A stretch of DNA of 64,000 bases, taken from positions 1 to 64,000 of the forward strand of contig DASVCS010000015.1 of the NCBI GenBank assembly GCA_036381495.1, written 5' to 3'. This document shows, piece by piece, positions 26,779-33,779 of the stretch (within the stretch, counting starts at the first letter, position 1; each line of letters begins with the position of its first letter). Below the pieces are notes generated by a model. That model searched no databases. It saw nothing but the letters and a program-made list of their open reading frames with translations, and had not been told where the DNA came from. The position numbers and the translations under genes were made by a program. The DNA comes from DASVCS01 sp036381495. GTDB taxonomy: Bacteria > Gemmatimonadota > Gemmatimonadetes > Longimicrobiales > RSA9.

Positions 26779-28290
26779 CTACCGCGTGCCCATGGGCGGC
26801 GGCCCCAGCACGTCGCTCACGTCGAGGAAGCGGATATCGCCCAGCGCCTGCTCGCGGACCTGCGCTTCGATGGCCTCGCGGTCGCCGACGACGATGATCG
26901 CCAGGTTCTCGGGGTCGATGTACTCGTGGGCGACGCGCTCGACATCGGCCTTCGTGACGGCGAGGATGCGCTCGGTGTAGCGGTTGTACTCGTCGTCGGG
27001 GATGCCGTAGCGGACGATGTCGGCGAGGCGTCGGGCAATGCCGGCGACGGACTGAAACGCGGCCGGATAGCGCATGGCGAGGAAGCTCCGGGCGCGTTCG
27101 ACCTCCTCCTCCGGGATCGGCTCGAGGATGCCCTGGAGCTCGTTCATGAACTCGCGGAGCGAGGCGCCGGTGGCATTGGTCTGGACCGCCGCGGCGGCGA
27201 TGAACGGGCCGGCAGCCGGCCGGAAATCGAAATTGGAGCCGGCGCCGTAGGTGTAGCCCTTGTCCTCGCGCAGGTTCTGGTTGAGACGGGACGTGAACGA
27301 TCCGCCGAGGATCGTGTTCATGACCTGGAGCGCGTAGTAGTCGTCGGTGTCCCGCGGCGGCCCGATGCGGCCGATGCGGATCACGGACTGCGCGGCGCCG
27401 GGTTTGTCGACCAGGTAGACGGTACGGCCGTGGACCTGCTCGGCGTCCGCGACGTCCACCGGCGCGACGTCGTCGCCGGGCGTCCAGGCGCCGAACGCGG
27501 CTTCGAGCCGCTGGCGGAGGATCTCCGGCGTGACGTCGCCGACCACGACCACGGCCGCGTTGTTCGGGCGGTAGTAGCGGTCGTAGAAGGCGCGAACGTC
27601 GTCGGTACCGATGGCGCGCAGCGTTGCGGCATCGCCGATCGTACCGCGGCCGTAGGGGTGCGTCGCGCCGAAGAGCGCTTGCTCGAGGGTGACGCCGGCG
27701 ATCCGGTTCGGCTCATCGCGCCGGCGGATCAGGAAGGTGAGGCGCTCCTGGCGCAGCCGGTCCAGCTCGGCGGCCGGGAAGTCGGGGTGCAGCGCGACGT
27801 CGGCCATGAGCGCCAGCGCCTCTTCCAGGCGCGCCACCGGCACGCGGAGCGACAGGGTGGCCAGGTGCAGGTCGGCGCCGATGTTGAAACGGGCGCCGAG
27901 ACGCTCGAATGCGCCGGCGATGTCGAGTGCGGCCCGGCCGGCCGCGCCCTCATCGAGCATATCCGCGGTGAGGTCGGCGAGCCCGACGGTACCCGCCTCA
28001 TCGCGCACGCTCCCCGCGCGGACGTGCAGATTGACCTGCACCAGCGGGACTTCGTGTTTTTCGAGGAGCAGGACCTCGAGGCCGTTGTCGAGGGCGAACC
28101 GCTCGACCGCGGGCAATTCGAGCTCCGGGACGGGTCCGACGGCCGGGCGAGTGGTCCGGTCGGGGGGCTGGTCGCGCCCGCATCCGGGCGTTGCGGCGAG
28201 CGCGCCGGCGAGCGCGAGCGCAGCGGCGCCGCTCCGCGCCGGCCGCCTGGCGGGCCGGCCGTGGTTCTTCTCGCTTCCTGAGACGTCCAT
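26779..28290 (-). CDS. M16-family protein lacking the zinc site (non-catalytic subunit)
   Basis: A 503-residue lipoprotein (signal ending TPGC, Cys37) with the full two-domain M16 fold: LDNGLEVLLLEKHEVPLVQV, then YYRPNNAAVVVVGDV and the substrate-binding LREDKGYTYGAGS with Arg and Tyr. The zinc motif HxxEH is lost. The aligned residues are Asp106, Ala109 and Asp110 in GLADLTADMLDEG, so it cannot hydrolyse peptides by itself. The neighbour upstream has the intact motif, so the two probably form the active/inactive M16 heterodimer known from other bacteria and mitochondria. An upstream ATG at 28341 overlaps the stop of that gene (TGATG) and may be the true coupled start. Confidence 0.9.
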   Translation of the reverse strand: MDVSGSEKNHGRPARRPARSGAAALALAGALAATPGCGRDQPPDRTTRPAVGPVPELELPAVERFALDNGLEVLLLEKHEVPLVQVNLHVRAGSVRDEAGTVGLADLTADMLDEGAAGRAALDIAGAFERLGARFNIGADLHLATLSLRVPVARLEEALALMADVALHPDFPAAELDRLRQERLTFLIRRRDEPNRIAGVTLEQALFGATHPYGRGTIGDAATLRAIGTDDVRAFYDRYYRPNNAAVVVVGDVTPEILRQRLEAAFGAWTPGDDVAPVDVADAEQVHGRTVYLVDKPGAAQSVIRIGRIGPPRDTDDYYALQVMNTILGGSFTSRLNQNLREDKGYTYGAGSNFDFRPAAGPFIAAAAVQTNATGASLREFMNELQGILEPIPEEEVERARSFLAMRYPAAFQSVAGIARRLADIVRYGIPDDEYNRYTERILAVTKADVERVAHEYIDPENLAIIVVGDREAIEAQVREQALGDIRFLDVSDVLGPPPMGTR

Positions 28291-28340
28291 CGTCGTTCTC
28301 GGCTCCTCGGGGCTCCGGTTCGTGCAGCGGGAGTCGGGCA

Positions 28341-29768
28341 TCAGCGGCCCGGAGCCGCGGCCGTTTTCGTGCCGCGCGCGTCCGGACTCAACATCAGGTC
28401 ATCCGCCGGAATGGCACGGCTGTCCGGGATCGCGAGCTCGGGCCGCCCGCGCGGCACAATGCTCAACACGACCCGCCGCGCCGGGTCCAGATACGTCCGG
28501 GCGGCCGCACTCACCGCGGCGGGCTCGAGGGCGCGAAAGCGCTCGAGGTCCTGGTTGAAATAGTCCGGCGTACCCGTGTAGTAGAAGTACTCGTTCAACT
28601 GGTTCGCCTTGGCTGCCACGCTCTGGAGGCGCTCGAGGAAGCCCACCTCGTACTGGTTGACGATCCGCTCGAGTTCGGCCGCCTCCGGCGGCTCGCCCTT
28701 CACGCGCTCGAGCTCTGCCAGGATCTCGCGATCCAGCTCCTCGAGCGTGTGGCCGGCGCGCGCCGTCGCCACGATGACGAACTCCCCGGCCAGCTTGCCG
28801 CCCCGCTGGTACGCCGAAACATCATCGGCGATCTGTAGATCGTAGACGAGCCGCCGATACAGGCGCGAACTCTTCCCGCCCGCGAGCAACTCGGAGAGCG
28901 CGATCAGCGCAGCATCATCCTCCGCGTACGCCGGCGTGGTCAGCCAGGCCATGTACAGGCGCGGGAGCTGCACCCGGTCTTCGAGCAGGATCCGCTCCGT
29001 CCGCTCGATCTTCGGCTCCGCAGGCGCCAGCGCCTCGACCGCCGGGCCCCGCGGGATCTCGCCGAACCACTTCTCGACCAGCCGCCGCGCCTCCGCCGGA
29101 TCGATGTCCCCCGCGATCACCAGACTCGCGTTGTTCGGCGTGTAGTACCGCTGGAAGAAACCGACCACGTCGTCGTACGTCGCCGCGCTCAGATCGTCCA
29201 TGTACCCGATCACCGGCCAGTGGTACGGGAACGACGCCGGATACAGCGCCTCGGTCAGGAGCTGCGACGCCAGACCATACGGACGGTTGTCGTAGCTCTG
29301 CCGCCGCTCGTTCTTCACCACATCCCGCTGGCCATCCACCACCGCCGGCGACATCGCATCCAGCAGGTACCCCATCCGGTCCGACTCGATGAAGAGCGCC
29401 AGATCGAGCGCGTTGCTCGAAAACGTCTGCATGTAGTTCGTGCGGTCGCGCGTCGTCGAGCCGTTCGGCGAGCCGCCCACCGCCTCGAACCATTCGTCGA
29501 TCTTCCCCTCCGGTACGTTCTTCGACCCCTCGAACATGATGTGCTCGAAGAGGTGCGCGAAGCCCGTCCGCCCCGGATCCTCCCGCGCAGAGCCGACGTG
29601 ATACCAGATGTTGGTCGCGATCACGGGCGTCGACGCATCCCTGTGCAGGATCACCGTCAGCCCGTTCGGCAGCGTGAACTGTTCGTACGGCACTTCGATG
29701 CGCGTTTCCTGGCCGATCACCGGCCGAGCAAGGGCGAGCAGTGCGGTGAAGGCGATCAGTGTCTTCAT
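28341..29768 (-). CDS. M16-family zinc protease (catalytic subunit)
   Basis: A 475-residue exported metallopeptidase with a signal peptide (LALARPVIGQ). The inverted zinc motif HLFEH (His72, Glu75, His76) lies in GFAHLFEHIMFEGSKNVPEGKID. Other family parts are NGSTTRDRTNYMQTF, YYTPNNASLVIAGDI, and the C-terminal domain with LLAGGKSSRLYRRLVYDLQIADDV. The stop overlaps the first possible start of the non-catalytic partner by one base, so an M16 pair is encoded in one operon. The start at 29768 was chosen for the signal peptide; upstream codons are non-coding. Confidence 0.92.
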   Translation of the reverse strand: MKTLIAFTALLALARPVIGQETRIEVPYEQFTLPNGLTVILHRDASTPVIATNIWYHVGSAREDPGRTGFAHLFEHIMFEGSKNVPEGKIDEWFEAVGGSPNGSTTRDRTNYMQTFSSNALDLALFIESDRMGYLLDAMSPAVVDGQRDVVKNERRQSYDNRPYGLASQLLTEALYPASFPYHWPVIGYMDDLSAATYDDVVGFFQRYYTPNNASLVIAGDIDPAEARRLVEKWFGEIPRGPAVEALAPAEPKIERTERILLEDRVQLPRLYMAWLTTPAYAEDDAALIALSELLAGGKSSRLYRRLVYDLQIADDVSAYQRGGKLAGEFVIVATARAGHTLEELDREILAELERVKGEPPEAAELERIVNQYEVGFLERLQSVAAKANQLNEYFYYTGTPDYFNQDLERFRALEPAAVSAAARTYLDPARRVVLSIVPRGRPELAIPDSRAIPADDLMLSPDARGTKTAAAPGR

Positions 29769-29882
29769 GGGGTGTTCCCGGTTCGGGGAGTCGTCCCTGC
29801 CCCAATCTGACGAAGAAACAGAACATTGCCAAGGGGCGGCGGCCGTCGTGTGCGCGACCTCGCGCCTCGACGGAAAGTGTGC

Positions 29883-29911
29883 TTGACAGTCTGACAAATG
29901 TCCTTTACATT
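29883..29911 (+). promoter_or_regulatory. Promoter of the membrane protein/XRE operon
   Basis: TTGACA at 29883-29888, 17 bp, TACATT at 29906-29911: close to sigma-70 consensus. Between the boxes lies the near-palindrome GACAAATGTC (29893-29902), a possible operator for the XRE regulator encoded downstream. The first start codon is 122 bases further on. Confidence 0.6.
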
Positions 29912-30033
29912 GGCGCGAGTGGGTGCCGGGGTTGCCGCGTATGGAGAGCGGCTCGCGGGGGGCTCGGCGTTCAGCGGCCGCGGCGTGGGGGTCCGGCGTC
30001 GCGGCCGGGCGCTCGGAACGAACGGGAGGGCGC

Positions 30034-30432
30034 ATGACGGAGACGGTGGCCTACCGTCGGACGAAGCGGCGGTACGTGAAGGAGTTCGGCGCGGCGATGC
30101 TGGGTTACGGCGTGGTGCTGGTGGCGTCGCTGATGTGGCTGGAGGCGCACCCGGAATCGGCGTGGCGGGTCCCGGTGTCAGTGGCGCCGGTGGTACCGAT
30201 CGGGCTTGCGTTGTGGGCGGCGGTGCGGCTGTTCCGCCGCCTGGACGAGCTGCATCGGCGGATCCAGGTCGAGGCGCTGGCGTTCGCGTTCACGGGGAGC
30301 GCGCTGTTCGTGATCACGTACGGATTCCTGGAGGGGGCGGGCTTCCCGAAGCTGACGATGTGGTGGGCGTGGACGGTGATGGGCGTGTTGTGGGGGGTCG
30401 GACACTGCATCGCGAGGTGGCGTTACCGGTGA
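30034..30432 (+). CDS. Small four-helix membrane protein paired with an XRE regulator
   Basis: A 132-residue protein with four hydrophobic helices (MLGYGVVLVASLMWL, VPVSVAPVVPIGLALWAAV, AFAFTGSALFVITYGF, WWAWTVMGVLWGVGHCI). The loop FRRLDELHRRIQVEALAFAF recurs in this uncharacterised family of small membrane proteins. Family members are often coupled to a short HTH regulator, as here: the next gene starts in the stop codon (GTGA). GGGAGGG precedes the ATG at 30034. The function is unknown; a membrane sensor or stress-related role is speculation. Confidence 0.75.
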   Translation: MTETVAYRRTKRRYVKEFGAAMLGYGVVLVASLMWLEAHPESAWRVPVSVAPVVPIGLALWAAVRLFRRLDELHRRIQVEALAFAFTGSALFVITYGFLEGAGFPKLTMWWAWTVMGVLWGVGHCIARWRYR

Positions 30433-30638
30433 GGAATCGCCTGAGGGTGCTGCGAGCGGAGCGGGGTTGGTCGCAGGTCGAGCTGGCGGAGCGGCTGGGG
30501 GTTTCGCGACAGACGGTGAACGCGCTCGAGAACGACCGCTACGATCCGAGTCTGCCGCTGGCGTTCAGGATCGGCCGGCTGTTCGGGCTGCCGATCGAGG
30601 AGATCTTCTTGGATGGGGGCGCGCAGGAGGAGGGCTAG
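30429..30638 (+). CDS. XRE/Cro-type HTH regulator, short
   Basis: A 69-residue DNA-binding protein that is almost entirely one HTH_3 domain: NRLRVLRAERGWSQVELAERLGVSRQTVNALENDRYDPSLPLAFRIGRLFGLPIEEIF (shown here in the usual order, about 2-60). It starts at a GTG overlapping the stop of the membrane protein gene, so translation is coupled. The class (YozG-like) typically represses its own operon. Its last codons GAG GGC TAG lead into a hexamer repeat array, and the TAG stop belongs to the repeat. Confidence 0.9.
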   Translation: MRNRLRVLRAERGWSQVELAERLGVSRQTVNALENDRYDPSLPLAFRIGRLFGLPIEEIFLDGGAQEEG

Positions 30639-30790
30639 GGCTAGGGCTAGGGCTAGGGCTGGGGCTGGGGCTGGGGTTGCCCGGGAGGAGGTGCGGTGGA
30701 GGGGAGGACGGCCCTGGTATGGCCGGGAACGGCCGGGAGCGGGAGCGGCGGCTGCGCCGCCTGGAGCGGGAACGTTTACGTTTACGGGAG
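30632..30790. repeat. Composite dispersed repeat, copy 3
   Basis: A hexamer array of GGGCTA x4 and GGGCTG x3 (30632-30673), then the G-rich tail TTGCCCGGGAGGAGGTGCGG with GGTATG (30677-30722), a GGCGGCTGCGCCGCC hairpin, and GGGAACG with two TTTACG units (about 30769-30787). The module order is the same as at 18279-18434, and the last part is shared with 24366-24413. The rest of the gap to 31050 is low-complexity GC-rich sequence with no gene that I can support. Confidence 0.88.
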
Positions 30791-31050
30791 TGGCGGCGGC
30801 CGGGACGGGGGGCGATGGAGGGCGGAACGGCCGGGAAGGGCCCGGGAGGGCGTGTGGTGGAGGGGGAAGGGCCGGGTATGGCCCGGAGGGGGCGGAGCGC
30901 GGTTGATGCGGCGCCGTCGGGACGTACGGACGGGCGGGGCATGGCGGGGAGCGGTGTGGTGGAGGGGGCGGTGGGACGCGTGCGCGTACACGGTGGGCAT
31001 GGGGGCTTCGGGCGAGCGGCTGAGATGAACGGCGGGATGGAGGGGTGACC

Positions 31051-32889
31051 ATGGGCAAGGGGGTCGGGAGGACGGGGTTTGCGGCGGTGGTGGTCGGCGT
31101 TCTCCTCGGGCTGGCGGCGCCGGTCCGGGGGCAGGAGGCGACGGTGATCCGGGGGGTGCGCGTCTTCGACGGGGCGCGTGTGATCCCCTCGGCGACCGTG
31201 GTGATCCGCGGCGGTCGGATCGCGGCGGTCGGGCCCGGCGTGGACGTCCCGCCGGATGCGGAGGTCGTGGAGGGGGCGGGGCGGACGCTGCTGCCGGGGC
31301 TGATCGATGCGCACACGCACACCTTCGCGCCGCAGATGCTCGAGGCGGCGCTCGCGTTCGGCGTGACGGCGCAACTGGACATGTTCACGCCCCCGGCGCT
31401 GGCGGCGCGGTGGCGAGCGGAGCAGGAGGCGGGGGGCGCGGACACGCGAGCCGACCTCTTCTCCGCGGGGATCGTGGCGACGGCGCCGGGCGGCCACGGC
31501 ACCGAGTACGGCTTTCCGATCCCGACGATCGCCGCGCCGGAGGCGGCGCAGGCGTTCGTGGATGCCCGCATCGCCGAGGGCTCGGACTACATCAAGATCA
31601 TCTACGATGACGGCGCGGCCTACGGCGTCCAGTTCCCGACGCTCGACGTGGCGACGCTGCGCGCGGTCGTCGCGGCCGCGCACGCGCGCGGCAAGCTGGC
31701 GGTCGTGCACATCGCGACGCTGCGGGATGCACGCGAGGCGGTGGTGGCCGGTGCGGACGGGCTCGCGCACCTGTGGGTCGACAGCGTCCCGGGTGATGCC
31801 CTGATCCGCGAGATGAGGGCACGCGACGTCTTCGTGATCCCGACGCTGACCGTGCTCGAGAGCGTGACCGGCCGGGCGAGCGGCGCGGCGCTGGTGGATG
31901 ATGCGCGCATGGCGCCGTTTCTCGGGCCCGAGCAGCGCCAGCAGCTGATGCAGCACTTCCCCCGCAATCCCGCGGCGCCCGCGTCCTTCGATGCCGCGCG
32001 GGAATCGCTCGCCCGTCTGGCGGAGGCCGGCGTGCGCATCCTCGCCGGCACGGACGCGCCGAATCCGGGCACGACGCACGGCGCCAGCATCCACCGCGAG
32101 CTGGAGCTGCTGGTCGCGGCGGGGCTCCCGCCGGTCGAGGCGTTGCGTGCAGCCACCGCCGCGCCGGCCGCCGCGTTCGGCCTCGAAGAGCGCGGGCGAA
32201 TCGCGCCCGGACGGCGCGCCGACCTGCTGCTCGTCGAGGGCGACCCGACCACCGACATCACCGCGACCCGCGCCATCGTCCGGATCTGGAAGGCGGGACG
32301 CGCGTTCGACCGCGAGGGCTACCGCCATCGGGCCGCGAGCCGTCCGGCGACCGCCGCGCGCGAGGCCTCGGCGCCCGCTGCGATCCAGCCGGGCGGCGCC
32401 ATCATCGGCGCCTTCGATCACGGGGCCCTCGACGCCCCACTGGGCAGGGGCTGGGTCGAGACGACCGATGCGCTCATGGGCGGCCGGTCCACCGCCGTCC
32501 TCGACGTGGTCGCCGGCGGCGCCGCCGGGACCTCCCACGCGCTGCGCATCACGGGCGAGATCGCCGCCGGGCTCCCCTTCGCGTGGGGCGGCGCCATGTT
32601 CGTCCCCGGCGAGCGCCCCATGGCGCCCGTCGACCTCTCGGCCGTACGCGGACTCCGCTTCCACGCACGCGGCGACGGCGGGCGCTACCGCGTCCTCCTC
32701 TTCACCCGCAAGGGCGGCCAGGCGCCCGCGGTCCGGAGCTTCACCGCCGACTCGACATGGCGGGAGTACGCCTTCGCCTGGTCGGACTTCAACGGCAGCG
32801 ACGGTTCCGACGTGATGGCCATCGCCATCGTCGGCGGACCGACACCCGGCCCGTACACCCTCTGGATCGACCAGGTCACGCTGCACTGA
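31051..32889 (+). CDS. Secreted amidohydrolase fused to a CIA30-like domain
   Basis: A 612-residue exported protein (signal peptide to about 28, VRGQ). Residues about 30-425 form an imidazolonepropionase/dihydroorotase-like metal-dependent hydrolase: GLIDAHTHTF (His88, His90), IKIIYDDG for the bridging position, VVHIATLRDA, GADGLAHLW, and LAGTDAPNPGTTHG with the catalytic Asp. Residues about 445-612 (GAFDHGAL, TTDALMGGRSTAVLDV, LRFHARGDGGRYRVLLFTR, DSTWREYAFAWSDF) resemble the CIA30/galactose-binding-like beta sandwich. The hydrolase could act on small cyclic amides or dipeptides in the periplasm. GGAGGGG precedes the ATG. The substrate is unknown. Confidence 0.85.
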   Translation: MGKGVGRTGFAAVVVGVLLGLAAPVRGQEATVIRGVRVFDGARVIPSATVVIRGGRIAAVGPGVDVPPDAEVVEGAGRTLLPGLIDAHTHTFAPQMLEAALAFGVTAQLDMFTPPALAARWRAEQEAGGADTRADLFSAGIVATAPGGHGTEYGFPIPTIAAPEAAQAFVDARIAEGSDYIKIIYDDGAAYGVQFPTLDVATLRAVVAAAHARGKLAVVHIATLRDAREAVVAGADGLAHLWVDSVPGDALIREMRARDVFVIPTLTVLESVTGRASGAALVDDARMAPFLGPEQRQQLMQHFPRNPAAPASFDAARESLARLAEAGVRILAGTDAPNPGTTHGASIHRELELLVAAGLPPVEALRAATAAPAAAFGLEERGRIAPGRRADLLLVEGDPTTDITATRAIVRIWKAGRAFDREGYRHRAASRPATAAREASAPAAIQPGGAIIGAFDHGALDAPLGRGWVETTDALMGGRSTAVLDVVAGGAAGTSHALRITGEIAAGLPFAWGGAMFVPGERPMAPVDLSAVRGLRFHARGDGGRYRVLLFTRKGGQAPAVRSFTADSTWREYAFAWSDFNGSDGSDVMAIAIVGGPTPGPYTLWIDQVTLH

Positions 32890-33018
32890 TCCACACGCCG
32901 CACCCGGGACGGGACTGGCGGACCACGTTCCGCGCGAACCAGAGCGGTTCCTGCGCAGGATCATGGCGGATCCGCTGCCGCACCCGCCCAACCATCTCCC
33001 GGGCAGCGGCCGTGAGGT

Positions 33019-33114
33019 CTAGAGCGGTTGGCCCGCGGGTTCGGAGCCGCGTGGCCGCTCGCCGCGTTCGTACCGCGGGCGCGTGCGAATCCGAAGCGAC
33101 GCGACAACCCCTCT
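33019..33114. repeat. AGAGCGGTTG-ended mini-element, copy A
   Basis: A 96-bp stretch that starts CTAGAGCGGTTG and ends CAACCCCTCT, an imperfect terminal inverted repeat. The core carries CCCGCGGGTTCGGAGCCGCG followed by TGGCCGC, which is shared almost base for base with copy C at 60343-60439. Related copy B lies at 46268-46360. It carries no coding capacity. It occupies part of the gap between the amidohydrolase gene and the blaI promoter; no target-site duplication was identified. Confidence 0.75.
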
Positions 33115-33232
33115 CGCGCGTCGTGCCCCGGCACCCGGCTCCCCGCCCTCCCCCGGACGCGGCGCAAGGTCCTGCACGAGCTGATCCGGCACACCACTCC
33201 GGCCCCTGCTCCCCACCCTCCCATCGACACTC

Positions 33233-33274
33233 TTGACATCTAGTTTCTACACTCGTAATACTACGGCCGTAGAA
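33233..33274 (+). promoter_or_regulatory. blaI promoter with two BlaI-type operators
   Basis: TTGACA (33233-33238), a 17-bp spacer and TAATAC (33256-33261) make a near-perfect promoter. Two dyads of 6+4+6 bases lie across it: TTCTAC-ACTC-GTAATA at 33245-33260 and TACTAC-GGCC-GTAGAA at 33259-33274. Both resemble the BlaI/MecI consensus TACTACnnnnGTAGTA. Occupancy would block the -10 region, as in the bla and mec systems. Confidence 0.75.
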
Positions 33275-33380
33275 CATGAGGCGACCGACGGCGGTTCGGG
33301 GTTGCCGGCAGACCGGCGAGCGAAGTGGCGTGGGGGCGAGGGGAGACGCCGCCCGTGCGGCAAGTGGAAGGATGGTACGG

Positions 33381-33779
33381 ATGAGCTATTCGTTGACGGA
33401 GCTCCAGCTCGCGCTGATGCGGGTGTTGTGGGAGCGAGGGGAGGCGACGGTGGTGGCGGTGCAGGAGGCGCTGGAGCCGGAGCGGCGGCTGGCGCAGTCG
33501 ACGGTGGCGACGCTGCTGTCGCGGCTGGAGAAGCGGGGGCTGGTGACGCATCGGACGGAGAGCCGGCAGTACGTGTACCGGGCGCTGGTCACGGAGCAGG
33601 AGGTACGCCGGTCGATGGTGAGGGCGTTCGCGGAGTTGGCGGACGATCTGTTCCGCGGGGACGTCGCCGCGCTGGTGAGCCATCTGCTCACGGCGCAGGA
33701 GGTGGCGCCGGCGGATCTGGCGCGGGTGAAGGCGCTGATCGAGGCGAAGGAGCGGGAGCTGAACCGGAGGAGGTCATGA
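33381..33779 (+). CDS. BlaI/MecI/CopY-family repressor
   Basis: A 132-residue winged-helix repressor: YSLTELQLALMRVLWERGEATVVAVQEAL (helices 1-2), the recognition part LAQSTVATLLSRLEKRGLVTHR, the wing ESRQYVYRAL and a C-terminal dimerisation region with the usual cleavable LFRGDVAALVSHLL. The ATG at 33381 has GGAAGG at 9 bases and fits the family N-terminus. The stop overlaps the M56 gene start by 4 bp (ATGA). It probably represses its own promoter and the M56 gene until the sensor protease releases it. The signal is unknown, and no beta-lactamase gene is nearby. Confidence 0.93.
   Translation: MSYSLTELQLALMRVLWERGEATVVAVQEALEPERRLAQSTVATLLSRLEKRGLVTHRTESRQYVYRALVTEQEVRRSMVRAFAELADDLFRGDVAALVSHLLTAQEVAPADLARVKALIEAKERELNRRRS

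Noticed and set aside
33031..33060. T-arm-like sequence GGGTTCGGATCC in the mini-elements, as part of a tRNA
   Set aside because: The putative loop is 8 bases, no acceptor, D or anticodon arm surrounds it in any copy, and all three copies lie in the same repeat element.
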